A stretch of 64,000 bases of DNA from Symbiodinium natans (GCA_905221605.1 CAJNDS010002243.1:250001-314000), one strand, 5' to 3'; counted from the stretch's first letter, positions 30,123 through 40,712 are shown. Translations and numbers: made by a program. Notes: a model not told the origin generated them from the sequence alone.

Positions 30123-30161
30123 ATGGACTCTGGGTGCGTGCCTTCATGCGGAGAAGCACAG
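30123..30161 (+). CDS. Short exon candidate
   Basis: After GGGCAG|, it reads MDSGCVPSCGEAQ and ends at CAG|GTCAAG. It could be a first exon (ATG at 30123) or internal. Confidence 0.3.
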
Positions 30162-30264
30162 GTCAAGCGAGGCAATCCGCACCCCCAAACCCTAAGCCAA
30201 ACCGGGTTTAGGGTTTAGGGTTTAGGGTTTAGGGTTTAGGGTTTAGGGTTTAGGGTTCCAGTAG

Positions 30265-30308
30265 ACATTGGCCAACTGGCGTATTGCGAACTTCAGGCCA
30301 AGCTTCAG
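30265..30308 (+). CDS. Exon candidate, helical
   Basis: After CAGTAG|, it reads IGQLAYCELQAKLQ and ends at CAG|GTTGCA. Confidence 0.35.
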
Positions 30309-30317
30309 GTTGCAGGT

Positions 30318-30468
30318 TTTATACTCCCTAGTAAGGACAAACCCTAAACCCTAAACCCTAAACCCTAAACCCTAAACCCTAAACCCTAAACCCTAAACCC
30401 TAAACCCTAAACCCTAAACCCTAAACCCGGCAAGGATTGTTAGTATAAGGGGGGGGCATCCCAAGGTT
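30318..30468. mobile_element. MITE family A copy split by a C-rich array
   Basis: The right arm (GGATTGTTAGTATAAGG...CATCCCAA) and part of the middle (CTCCCTAGTAAGGAC) are separated by about 12 CCCTAAA units at 30339-30428. Intact copies read CTACTAAGGACTGTTAG without a gap. AAGGAC/AAGGAT sits on both sides, as in a short target duplication. Confidence 0.7.
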
Positions 30469-30599
30469 GACGGGGTTGCGTTCTAGAATGCATTGCTGCA
30501 ATCGTCGCCTGTGCAAGTTGGGTAGCTTTGTGCCCAAGATCCATGTGCTCCTGTGTATTTCCACAACACCCATGGACATCTACGTATGCCTTCACAATT

Positions 30600-30715
30600 C
30601 TAAGATTCTATATATGTATATAGATGCATGCATGTAGGAAGGCGCAGGTACGCAAGTTTATGCAAGTAGGTAGGTATGTATGTAGGCAGGTATGCATGTA
30701 GGTATGTATGTGCCA
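30600..30715. repeat. Tetranucleotide microsatellite TAGG/TATG
   Basis: Irregular GTAGGTATGTATG repeats with a TATATA start. Confidence 0.8.
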
Positions 30716-31131
30716 TAGTTACCTGTCGCTCTGTGCCCAGGTGGCCACTACTGCTAGCCACCGCACGGAGACCCAGCACTGTCTCATCTGATTTCTGACC
30801 CTAAAACCCCCTAAGCCCCCAAACCCCAAGCCCTAAACCCCAAACCCCAAATCCCAAACCCTAAACCCTAAACCCCAAACCCCAAACCCTAAACCCTAAA
30901 CCCTACTTCTTACACCCATAAGCCGCCATAGGGCCTAAGCCCGCGTCTGCAGCCCGGCCGAGCGCGAGACGGAGATCGGCTAAAGGGGTACGTAAGGAGT
31001 ACCCTTTTCAGGGCCCATACTATGGGACCATGCAACCACAGCAAAACTCCAGATAGTTGGGACATGGGTCAAGGATGATGAGAGATAGGCTTCCCTTGAA
31101 TATCCCTTTCCTGGCTGGTTCTTGGTAGGGA

Positions 31132-31193
31132 ATGAGGGAATGAGGGCCCTATATATACCCTTGAAGGGATTCTATAGGGCCTCATTCCCTCAT
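31132..31193. mobile_element. Short hairpin element
   Basis: ATGAGGGAATGAGGGCCCTA and its near-perfect complement (TAGGGCCTCATTCCCTCAT) flank TATACCCTTGAAGG. A fragment with CCTCATTCCCTCATTCCC is at 53753. Confidence 0.7.
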
Positions 31194-31215
31194 GCACTAC
31201 TGGTGTGGGGATAAG

Positions 31216-31257
31216 GCTCCAGAAAACGCCCTCTTGGGCGAACACCTCCGCAGCGCG
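31216..31257 (+). CDS. Exon candidate
   Basis: After GGATAAG|, 14 codons read APENALLGEHLRSA and end at GCG|GTTTAGGG. Phase 0/0. Confidence 0.42.
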
Positions 31258-31576
31258 GTTTAGGGTTTAGGGTTTGGGGTTTGGGATCTAGGGTTTAGGG
31301 TTTAGGGTTTAGGGTGTAGGGTCTAGGCTGGTCGGACACGACAGCCGAGGAATGGGGAGGGCAACCAACAAAAAGTTGTTCATTAGCATCCTCACGTTTC
31401 AACTTCTTGGAGCTGTAAAGCCCGGCATCCTGGGACCTACACCCCCTAAGCCCAACACCCTCAATCCCAAAACCACGAACCTTCAAGCGTCATAGCCTTA
31501 GAAACTCAACGCCCTACATGCCCTAAACCCTGAACCCTAAACCCTAAAAGGCTTCACTGCTGGGAAAGTCCCTAAG

Positions 31577-31615
31577 CAAAGCCGGATGCTCAGGCAACGT
31601 GCCGCAACTGTCAAG
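31577..31615 (+). CDS. Exon candidate
   Basis: After CCCTAAG|, it reads QSRMLRQRAATVK and ends at AAG|GTAAAA, a good donor that runs straight into CCCTAACC. The upstream frame is also open (AGKVPK). Confidence 0.4.
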
Positions 31616-31879
31616 GTAAAACCCTAACCCCGAACCTTCAACCCTAAACCCCCAACCCCCAAAACCCCCGAAACCCTAAACCCTGAACCCCTGACCTGCC
31701 ATAAGTCCCGAAACCCTAACGCTAAACCCCCCAAACCCTAATCCCTGACCTGCCTGAAGTCCCCAAACCCTAAACCCTCAACCCTAAACCCTAAACCCTA
31801 AACCCAAACCCTAAACCCTAAACCCTAAACCCTCAATGCTAAACCCCATAGCAAATACACGAAATGCGACGCTGTCCAG

Positions 31880-31939
31880 GTCTGGAATTGGCCATCCCGA
31901 TCAAGGAAGAGGCGCCAACTTGGGCTTCGGCTCGATAGG
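31880..31939 (+). CDS. Exon candidate, frame ambiguous
   Basis: After GCTGTCCAG|, one frame reads LELAIPIKEEAPTWASAR and needs a non-GT donor before TAG. Another (VWNWPSRSRKRRQLG) runs to AGG|GTTTAG. C-rich array upstream, G-rich downstream. Confidence 0.35.
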
Positions 31940-32105
31940 GTTTAGGGTTTAGGGTTTAGGGTTTAGGGTTTAGGGTTTAGGGTTTAGGGTTTAGGGCTTA
32001 GGGTTTAGGGCTTAGGGTTTAGGGTTTAGGGTTTAGGGTTTAGGGTTTAGGGTTGTGTAGGGTGTAGGGTTTAGGGTTTAGGGTTTAGGGTTTAGGGTGT
32101 AGGGT
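31938..32105 (+). repeat. G-rich telomere-like array, about 23 units
   Basis: TTTAGGG with scattered CTTAGGG and TGTAGGG. Confidence 0.95.
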
Positions 32106-32526
32106 TTGGGCTTAAAGGCGTTCTTAGGAGTTTCAGGCTTAGGGTCTGGGATTGAGGGGCTTTAGGCTGTATAGGGCTTAAAGGGGTTCTTAGGGCCTAA
32201 AGGGGTTTAAGGTGTTGGCGTGAGATTGGGAGGTTTAAGGGTTTTCAGAGTATAGGCTGTAGGGGTTTTAGGGTTTTAGGGTTTAAGCTTTACAGGGCTC
32301 AAAAGGTGTTTAGGGTTTAGGGGGGAGTTTGTGGGTTTAGGGCTTTGGAGTTTGGGTTTATGGCTTAGGGTGCTTAGGGTTTTTAGGTGTGTTAGGGGCT
32401 TTAGGGGGTTTTGGTTCCCTTTGGGGCGATTAGGGTTTCTAGAGTTTGGGGTTGAGGGTTTAGGGTTTAGAGCTTTAGACACTAAACCCTACACCCGAAA
32501 CCCTAAACCCTAAACCCCCCGAGCAG

Positions 32527-32609
32527 GTGGACATCAATCTGCTGTACCCTCTCCTCGCGGGCCTTGAGGCCGGGAACCCAGTTGCAGTTCTGGCGGCGAT
32601 GCTGGTGGG
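32527..32609 (+). CDS. Exon candidate, hydrophobic helical
   Basis: After CCGAGCAG|, it reads VDINLLYPLLAGLEAGNPVA then VLAAMLVG, ending at GG|GTTTAG. Between C-rich and G-rich arrays. Phase 0 in, 2 out. Membrane or buried helices are possible. Confidence 0.52.
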
Positions 32610-33106
32610 GTTTAGGGTTTATAGGGGTCAGGGGTTTGGGGTTTAGGGTTTAGGTTTTGGGTTCAGGGTATGGAGGTTCAGGGTTTGGAGGTTCAGGGTT
32701 TAGGGTTGAGGGGTTTAATTAGGGTTGAGGGTTTCAGAGGTTTGGGGGTTGCATTATTTCGGGGACGTAATTTCATGTTCCGGGTGCAGGAATCGAACAT
32801 TGGCGTTGTGTGTCTTTCGGCCCTACTGCTCGGGATCGCGAGGTACGTGATGGAACGGAGAGGAGGTCACCTACGACCCGATCCACGTAAACACATCGCG
32901 GCACAGAACTCGTCGAAGAACACATTAGGGCTTAGGGTTTAGGGTTTAGGGTTTAGGGTTTAGGGTTTCCGACATTGCGGGTACCTCATTGGGATCCTTA
33001 CCAAAAGGGAATCTTACAGTTTGGGGTCTAGGGCCTAGGGTTTATGGTTTGGGGTTTAGGGTTTTGGGTTTAAGGCCCTCAGACCCTTCTTTCCAAAACG
33101 CCACAG

Positions 33107-33166
33107 GCAAGCTTCCAGAAACGGGCCGAGAAGGCAACCGGGGATGAATCCCCCTTGTCCAAGAAG
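33107..33166 (+). CDS. Exon candidate
   Basis: After AACGCCACAG|, 20 codons read ASFQKRAEKATGDESPLSKK and end at AAG|GTGCCT. Both splice sites are canonical. Hydrophilic linker. Confidence 0.5.
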
Positions 33167-33454
33167 GTGCCTCCGGGTTGAGGAGTGTTAACTTGGGGTT
33201 GAGGGTGTAGGGTTTAGGGTTTGAATTCTCAGGGTGTGGAGGGTTTTGGCATGGCTTTAGGGTTCACTGCTATCTCCAGACATTCACGACCTCACACAGG
33301 CAGCTTGTCCGCTTCTATACGTGCTGCCCCCGCGAAAGCACCTCCCAAAGTTTCCTTTATAACAGCCCAAAACCTACAACCCTAAACCCTAAACCCTAAA
33401 CCCCAAACAAATGATATTCCCCGTGTTTCTACTACTGACTCCTCCCTGTAACAG

Positions 33455-33503
33455 TAGCTCGAGGCGCTGTAAACTAGTCGGCCGCAAAGGCGTCCACAGC
33501 CCG
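33455..33503 (+). CDS. Exon candidate
   Basis: After CTCCTCCCTGTAACAG|, a pyrimidine-rich acceptor, one base and then SSRRCKLVGRKGVHSP, ending at CCG|GTTTAG. Confidence 0.4.
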
Positions 33504-33733
33504 GTTTAGGGGATTCGGATTTCGGGCTAAACCCTAAACCCTAAACCCTAAACCCTAAACCCTTAGGGACTTCTAGGGGCTTCTAGGGACTTATAGGGAC
33601 TTCGAGGGGCTTATCGGGACTTATAGGGCTTTAGGTCTTCAGGGGGCTAACTGTAGGGGGTTCAGGAGTTCTAGGGCCTTAGGGGGTTTTTGGGGTCTCA
33701 GGGACTTTTTGGGTTTTAGGGCTTTAGGTTTTT

Positions 33734-33764
<31 letters not shown>

Positions 33765-34371
33765 GGTGGGTGGCTAGGGCTTTTTGGGGCCTTCGGCCAT
33801 GAGGGTTTAGGAAGCCCTAAACCCTAAACCCTAAACCCTAAACCTTAAACCCTAAACCCTAAACCCTAAACCTTTGGGGTCTCAGGCTTTTAGGCTTTGG
33901 CTTTTTGTGGGTTGAGGCCTCTGTGAAGTGCTGTGAGAAACCCATGTCCAAGCCTAGAGCCTTGGGGTTTGGGGTTTAGGGTGTATGGTTTGGGGTTTAG
34001 GGTTCAGGGTTTAGGGTTTAGGGTTTAGGGACCCGAAGCCCTGATTCCGGACCCCGATCGGCCCAAACCACAAAGCCTCGGCTGCATCTGGCCCTCGAGC
34101 CCTCACCGCTATAGGGTATATAAGTTACTGGCTGGGGCTTTGGGACACTTTTTATGTTCCCTGGAATTTGTAATTTGGAATGAAGCCATGATATATTACA
34201 ATTTCATTAACTAATATTACGTTAATATTACTGATAGCAAGATGTGGCTCAGCAGCCCCGGCCCGTTAAAGATATCTCGTTCTGGTGTCATGCAGAAGAG
34301 TGTGTGCCAGAGCGGCTTTGCCTTGGGTCGTGAGCTACTGCAAGTCCGACAAACGATGGTCCTAACTGCAG

Positions 34372-34461
34372 TTCCTCCGAAAGACTTACGACCGCCTGTC
34401 CAAGGTGCTGTTAGACCAGCTGCTCCCCGACGCCTTCATGTCGCCTTACAGGGCTGATAGG
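34372..34461 (+). CDS. Penultimate exon candidate
   Basis: After CCTAACTGCAG|, 30 codons begin FLRKTYDRLSKVLLDQLLPD and go on AFMSPYRADR, ending at AGG|GTTTAG. Phase 0/0. It joins the terminal exon at 34609 across a 147-bp intron made mostly of a C-rich array. A longer frame from 34242 in another phase is the alternative. Confidence 0.52.
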
Positions 34462-34487
34462 GTTTAGGTGCCCGTAGCAGCCGAAAG

Positions 34488-34606
34488 CTTCTCATCCACT
34501 TGAAGTAAGCCCTAAACCCTAAACCGCCTAACCCTAAACCCCCAACCCTAAACCCTAAACCCTAAACCCTAAACCCTAAACCCTAAACCTTCTCCTCCAC
34601 TTGAAG
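34488..34606. repeat. C-rich array bracketed by an 18-bp direct repeat
   Basis: CTTCTCATCCACTTGAAG (34488-34505) and CTTCTCCTCCACTTGAAG (34589-34606) match at 17 of 18 bases and flank about 10 telomere-like units. The right copy directly precedes the exon at 34609. Confidence 0.85.
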
Positions 34607-34608
34607 AG

Positions 34609-34686
34609 GACCTGTGGGCCGGACTCAAGGATCTCCTGGAAGTCGACCGCACCTCGCCCCAGGCCGCGGACGTCGTTGAGTCGTAG
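34609..34686 (+). CDS. Terminal exon candidate
   Basis: After CTTGAAGAG|, it reads DLWAGLKDLLEVDRTSPQAA then DVVES and TAG. Phase 0 joins it to 34461. It marks the likely 3' end of the gene that includes the exons from about 21 kb on. No polyadenylation signal was identified. Confidence 0.5.
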   Translation, partial: DLWAGLKDLLEVDRTSPQAADVVES

Positions 34687-35562
34687 AGGTTCCTCAACCC
34701 TAAACCGCAAACCCCAAACCCCAAACCCCAAACCCTAAACCCTAAACCCTAAACCCTAAACCCTAAACCCTAAACCCTAAACCCTAAACCCTAAACCCTA
34801 AAGGTTTAGGAGTTCGGGTTTAGGCGTAAGGGGAGGGTGTGTGGGTTCAAGGCTAGGATCCGAATTCCTCCAACCTGTGCTGAAGCCCCAAAGCTGTTTG
34901 GGGTTTAGGGTTTAGGGTTTAGGGTCACGGTGGTTGAGGACCCTCCCAGACCCCTGGAAGGATCCAAAAAAAGAGCCCCCGAAATAGTACCCTATACTAC
35001 TATCGGATCATTCCTAGGAACCCTTCAAGGGATCTACTTTTGGGATGCTCCCAGGGTTCTGGGCGAGGGCGGGGAGGGAAGGGGCTGTTAGTCAAGGCTT
35101 ATGCCAATATATTGGGAGGGGTGGGGGGGTTTGACTGTGTCCCCCGTAGAACTCTAAACCCTAAACCCTATAAACTAAAGACCCTAAACCCTCTATTTCT
35201 GTAGGGGGGCCGGAACCCAAGCGATCACGGTTTTGATGCTTTTTGGGTGGTTTTTGAGGAGCTCTACTCTTAGTTTGGCCATGTGCTGGTCCATGGCCTG
35301 GGTCGACACGAAGTCCCTCAGCAACCAAAGCAAGTTTCAGGTTTAGGGGTTTAGGGTTTAGGGTTTAGGGTGTAGGGTTTAGGGTTTAGGTTTACGGTTT
35401 AGGGTTCAAGGAGGGTTTCCCTTGAAACCCTTAAGCCCTTAAGGCTTAAGCACCGAAACTTTTACCTTGAAACCCTTAAACCCAAAAGCCCCTAAACCTT
35501 TAAGCCTTTTAGCCCTTGTAAGCCCTTTAACCCTTCAGCCCTAACACCTTGAAACCCTCAAC

Positions 35563-35642
35563 CATGAGCAACCCAAGTGCACTGCAGGAAGAGGAAGTGG
35601 AGGTGGTGGAGGCTGGGTTGTGGGGCGACTGTCGAACCACAG
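35563..35642 (+). CDS. Possible exon before the poly-G tract
   Basis: ATG at 35563 begins MSNPSALQEEEVEVVEAGLW, followed by GDCRTT and a G homopolymer. CACTGCAG| at 35587 is an alternative acceptor. It may be a first exon; the frame then turns into polyglycine. Confidence 0.3.
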
Positions 35643-35649
35643 GGGGGGT

Positions 35650-35715
<66 letters not shown>

Positions 35716-35722
35716 CGGGGGT

Positions 35723-35806
<84 letters not shown>

Positions 35807-35822
35807 GGGGGGTTGGGGGGGG
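35643..35822 (+). repeat. Poly-G tract, about 175 bp
   Basis: Almost pure G with four or five interruptions. All three + frames read glycine. Such a run can form quadruplexes and is prone to sequencing-length error. Confidence 0.9.
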
Positions 35823-36377
35823 TCTAGGTGGGTTTGCGGTTTTCGGGTCCTGGGTTTTTTGAGTTCAGGGTTTCATGATTCAGTCTAGATTCTCGATGTT
35901 CGGGTTTTGGTTAATGGGGCTTTAGTTTGTGTTGTGTTTGATTTTAGCTTTCTTTCGGGCTTGGTAATTTGATCTGGGGCGCAGAGCATTGGGATGCGTA
36001 GTTCCTTGTGTACAGTTTGTGGTTTAGGTGTGGGGGTTCGGGTTTAGGGCTTAGGGCTTTAGGGGTCAGATTTTGTTGAAAATTTCGGGCGCCTACACCC
36101 AGAAAGCCCTGAAGGGCCTAGACCTTAAGCCCAAGATATCCCGAACCTTTGGGTTTAAGTGCGCTCCAGATTCGGGGCAATGCCCTGGGTTTAGGGAGGG
36201 TGAGCACACTTTACACTTTTTGGGATACCGTAATCCCCTATAGAACTGAAAGTGTACACTTGTTTGGGGCTTGTGAACTCAGCAACTAAGTAGGGCATCC
36301 GGTTTCACCTCACCTTACCTTGCCAGAGTTGGCCCTCTAGGTCAAAGGCATGCGGTTGTGGACACACAGCCTAGAAC

Positions 36378-36479
36378 CTGGGATGTTCCCCCTCATACTA
36401 GCAGTCCTTCATAGGGGTTTTTGTAGCCCCTATGTTCATCCCTACTAAGGACTGTTAGTCTCAGGGGGGAACATCCCAA
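36378..36479. mobile_element. MITE family A, copy 3, with 8-bp TSD
   Basis: Ends TGGGATGTTC and GAACATCCCA. CCTAGAAC occurs at 36370-36377 and 36480-36487. Confidence 0.88.
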
Positions 36480-36599
36480 CCTAGAACCCCACAAGCTGAC
36501 GCCTCACTCCCCAGCTCACGGTCAAGCCAGGACTTGCTGCAGTCGCTTGGGCCCAATTGGCAGGCGCGGAAGTATTTGGGAGGCTTTGGCTTTGAACCC

Positions 36600-38640
36600 T
36601 AAACCCTAAACCCCTAACTAACCCCTAAGCCCTAAACCCTAAACTCTAGAAGCCCTAGAAACCCCAGCTGAAACAAGGATTGGGGGGACCTCAGGCAGAT
36701 ACTTATCGGGTTTTAGGGAATTTAGGGTTTTAGGGTTTTAGGGTGTTTGGGGTTTTTGTTGTTTCGGGTTTTAGGGATTTAGAGATTTAGGGATTTTAGG
36801 GGTTTAGGGTTTTAGGGTTTTCGGGTTTTAGGGAATGTTTAGGGTTTAGGTTTCGGGTTCTAGGGTTCGAAGGCTTGTAGGGTTTCTGTCTTTAGGGTGC
36901 CCATAGTGGACCCCTGAAGTATACATATGCACTTTTTTGTTGTTTTCTGATTGGGTTTTCGGATTTTAAGGTTTTAGGCTTTTAGGGTAGGGTTTTCAGG
37001 ATTCGTTCAACACTCCATGCCCTACATCTACCCTAAACCCTAAACCCTAAACTCTAAACCCTGCCTGTGTCCGGAAGGAATCTTTCGAACGCGCCGGCCC
37101 GGGACCCCGGGAGTTTATTTTGGCATTCGAAGCGGCAGGTCTCATGGAGGTTCGTCGGGTTAGGGCTTCGGATGTTCAAGTCTGGTTGTTTAGGGTTTAT
37201 AGGGTTCGGTAGATTTCGGGTGCACAGGAGTTCAGTTGATTTGGGTCTCTGTGTGTGTGTGTGTGTGTGGTTGATTGACAGGCTCTCGCTGGTAACTCGT
37301 AGAGTAGGTCCTCGGAGGTTTAGGATAGATCCGAACAGAAGAAGCCCAAACCCTCAACCCACAACCATCAGCCCTCCCTAAACCCCAAGAGACTACGAAC
37401 ATCTCCTCCCCAGTCCCCCTTCAGTCCATCACCTTCAGAGGCAATCCCTAGAATTTCCTAGATACGGGGCCACCCACAAAAAGCTGTGAAACTTCTTTTC
37501 GGACGCCCTGAGAGTACGCCTGTTGTTTAGGGTGTTCTTGCGCCCTTTTGTCCTTCACACCCCTGAACCCTAAACCCCAAACCCTGCACCGTAAACCCCA
37601 AACCCTACACCGCAAACCCCAAACCCCAAACCCCAAACCCTAAACCCTAAACCCTAAACCCTAAACCCTAAACCCCTACAGCATCCGCTACGCCCAGTCT
37701 CACGGCAGAGCAGCCACGGGGTCGAATCGTCGAGCAGGATGCTGCCATTAAGCTCCAGATCGTGCGGCGAGGCGGGCCTAGGGTTCGGGGGGTTTAGGGT
37801 TTAGGGTTTAGGGTTTAGGGTTTGGGGTTTGGGGTTTGGGGTTTAGGGTTTAGGGTTTAGGGTTTAGGGTTCGGGTTAGGGGTGCGTGTTAGGGGCGTCT
37901 ACCCAAGAGAACAAACCATTGTCTGGGGCATCTGGAATACTTAACTCCTGCACCCTGAACCCCTCAGCCAAGAAGGTTCTGCGGAATCTGCGTGTTCAGG
38001 GATCAAGGTCTGAAAGACTGCACGAGCCCTCCAAGCTCTTTACGTGCAGTAAGTCCTGAAAACCCACCGCCCCGCCCCTGAAAGCCTCAAAGCAAGAAGC
38101 AATGAACTAGCCCCAAACCTGGAAAGCCAAAAGAGTAACGCCCCAAACCCACAACACAAAGCTACAAACCCCAAAACTAACATGCCCCCCCCCCCCCCCC
38201 CCGAACCCCAAGAGCAGACACGCTAAAGGGGCTAAAGCTGCCAAAAAGCCAAAAACTGGGTGGCAACCAGTGCGGCGCAACGGCGCAAAACCGTTTTCGG
38301 ACATGCACCCTACCTGCGATGAAATGACGAACGCCCCACCCCAAGTCGTGACTCCCCCTCAACCCTCAGCCCTAAACCCCGAAACCAGAAGACCCCAAGA
38401 CCCGAACCCCATTAACCCTTCACCCCCAAGCCCTTGGCCCCTAAACCCTTAACCCTAAACCCTAAACCCCAAGACCCCAAAACCCTAAACCCCAAAACCC
38501 AAAACCCCAAAACCTTAAACCCCAAAACCCTAAACCCTATAAGCCCTAAACCCCGAAACCCTTGACCCCCAAACCCTTAACCCTAAACCCCAAAACCCTT
38601 AACCCTAAACCCTAAACCCCAAAACCTTTTACCCCCAAAC
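36600..38640. other. Region without exon call
   Basis: Holds TTTTAGGG-type octamers (36715-36880), a GT microsatellite (37243-37268), C- and G-rich arrays (37560-37675, 37790-37875), a C homopolymer (38186-38203) and many CCCCAAAAC units (38450-38650). Short frames lack domains. Confidence 0.5.
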
Positions 38641-38670
38641 CCTTCACCCACGATCTACTGCCTGGCTCAG

Positions 38671-38717
38671 GACGAGCTGAAGGCTGCCCTGCGCGACGAG
38701 GACCTTGGGGAGAGAGG
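38671..38717 (+). CDS. Exon candidate
   Basis: After CTGCCTGGCTCAG|, it reads DELKAALRDEDLGERG. It lies between C-rich and G-rich sequence; the donor is unclear (AGG|GATTTT would be GA). Confidence 0.38.
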
Positions 38718-38890
38718 GATTTTAGGGTTTGGGGGTTGGGGTTTGGGGTTTAGGGTTTAGGGTTGAGGGTTTAGGGTTTAGGGTTTAGGGTTTAGGGTTT
38801 AGGGGCTGTCCCAGTGGTGGCCCCTTTGCTCTTTCTCATGGGTTCGAAGTTCCCTTATAAAGCAGCCAGTTCCAAGAAGGGCACCCTTGT

Positions 38891-39000
38891 TGTTGTATTC
38901 TTACTGGGTTTAGGGTTTAGGGTTTAGGGTTTAGGGTTTAGGGTTTAGGGTTTAGGGTTTAGGGTTTAGGCTTTAGGGTTTGTGGTATTCTTACTGGGTT
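38891..39000. repeat. G-rich array bracketed by a 20-bp direct repeat
   Basis: TGTTGTATTCTTACTGGGTT (38891-38910) and TGTGGTATTCTTACTGGGTT (38981-39000) match at 19 of 20 and flank about ten TTTAGGG units. The surrounding sequence resembles 57676-57760 and 58380-58440, where no array interrupts. Confidence 0.88.
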
Positions 39001-39386
39001 ACCAAGGGTGTAAGGTTTCGTGCACGTAGTGCACGAAGAGTGTCCGATCCCCAAAGTCTTACTGTGGTTAGGGTTCAGGGTTTTGAGGTCAGGGTTCAGG
39101 GTTCAGGGTTCAGGGTTCAGGGTTCAGGGTTTAGGGTTTAGGGTTTAGGGTTTAGGGTTTAGGGTTTAGGGTTTACAGTCAGAGGGTTTTGTTTTGTTCT
39201 GGCCGTCCTTGGTGTTTCGACTGTCCAGGTGCTTGGGCCTTCAGATTGACTTTCTAGGGGATGCCTGAGATGCTTAGGGGGGGGGGGGGGGAGGAGGGTT
39301 ACTACTACAGCCGCTATAAGAGTTTATACCACCATGGCATCCCCTACACACCCTACACCCTAAACCCTAAACCCTAACCCTAAACC

Positions 39387-39440
<54 letters not shown>
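39387..39440. repeat. C(n)A(n) compound homopolymer
   Basis: About 20 C followed by about 32 A, the complement of the T/G runs elsewhere. It lies next to a MITE family A copy. Confidence 0.95.
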
Positions 39441-39443
<3 letters not shown>

Positions 39444-39456
39444 AAAGCCCTAAGCC

Positions 39457-39557
39457 TTGGGATGCTGCCCCTTACATTAGCAGTCCTTAATCGGGATTCT
39501 AGTACCCCCTACTAGAATCCCTTTTACGGACTGTTAGTTTCAGAGAGACCATGCCAA
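39457..39557. mobile_element. MITE family A, copy 4, with 8-bp TSD
   Basis: Ends TTGGGATG and an eroded CATGCCAA. CCTAAGCC occurs at 39449-39456 and 39558-39565. The target again is a variant telomere-like unit. Confidence 0.87.
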
Positions 39558-40129
39558 CCTAAGCCCTTTGGCCTAAGCCCTACTAAGCCCTCAGCCCTGT
39601 AAGCCCACAACCCTCAAATCCCAAACCCTGCAACATTAAACCCTACACCCTACCGGAGGGGTGTCCTGTCCCGAGGAGGTACAGGGGTTGGCGCACAAAG
39701 TTCCGCGCATCGGCGGTCCCTTCAACCCTAATCCCTAAATTTTAAATCAATCCCAAAGCCAAACCCTCAACCCAAAACCCTAAACACTAAATCCTAATCC
39801 CTATGCCCGAAACCCTAAACCCTAAACCCTAAACCCTAAACCCTAAACCCTAAACCCTAAACCCTAAACCCTAAACCCTAAACCCCCCACCGTCCTGAAC
39901 TTTGGGCCTGATACCAGGAGCGCCAGCTTCGAGCAACAAAAGCTCAAGAGAGGCCCCCCCCCCCCCCCCCCCCCCCCCGTTTTCATTTATCTTGGGGTTT
40001 AGGGTTGAGGGTTTAGGGTTTAGGGTTTAGGGTTTAGGGTCCTTTTGTACCACAATTCCCATGAGCCACCAGCCCTTTTAGGGTTCATCTGGTCTTCAAG
40101 GTAGGGGTGCATGGCCATAGGTGTAAAAG

Positions 40130-40250
40130 CTTTGTGGTGCTTTACTGCAACTTTAGATCCTTTGCCTTTTTGGGTTTATTGGGTTTCCTAGTAAGGCAGC
40201 TAAAAATGTAATTTACAGCTACCCTCCTAAGTGCAGCCAAGAAAGGATGA
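40130..40250. mobile_element. Dispersed repeat, copy 1 of 2
   Basis: Shares CTTTGTGGTGCTTTACTG, GGGTTTCCTAGTAA and CCTAAGTGCAGCCAAG with 42592-42715. About 85% alike by eye. No TIR. Confidence 0.8.
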
Positions 40251-40351
40251 CGTCATGGTTTCATGATTGTAGTCCCCAAGGTCTCGGACACCTGGTACCC
40301 TGATATTCCCGCTATGTTGCGGCCCGAAGCAACGGGCCGCTTCTGAATGAC

Positions 40352-40453
40352 CCTAAAGGTCCATGTACCTCATTACTAGTATACTTGGGCCCCAAAGTCC
40401 CTATACAGGAGGTGCTTCAAGGGCTCCCTCTTTAGGCACATGGACCCTTAGGG
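40352..40453. mobile_element. TIR element with CCCTAA ends, 102 bp
   Basis: CCCTAAAGGTCCATGTACC at the left and GCACATGGACCCTTAGGG at the right are inverted repeats. The same sequence type surrounds the MITE at 19059. Confidence 0.7.
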
Positions 40454-40712
40454 TTATGACTATATCCTCCTTGGGAATTGTTATCTTTTACTTTTTGTTT
40501 ATATAAATCCCAAGAGGATATTTAAAATATGATTGTTGTTAAGGTTCTAAGGGGACTATAGATGAACAAATCCTATCAACCACCATGCGGAGTCCTGTTT
40601 TTTGTCCTCCTGAGGTAGCTGGTGCCGCAGTTGGCAATATTGAGACAGAAGGGTTGTTGGGGTTCACCGCCCCTCCGCCCCCTCCCCCCCCCCTGCCCCC
40701 CGCGTGCTGCTT

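Noticed and set aside
34478-34504. Exon reading QPKASHPLE before GTAAGC
   Set aside because: It would leave a 16-bp intron after 34461; better explained as intron sequence within the duplicated flank.
35549-35888. Glycine-rich proteins in three frames
   Set aside because: All three frames are open only because of the G homopolymer.
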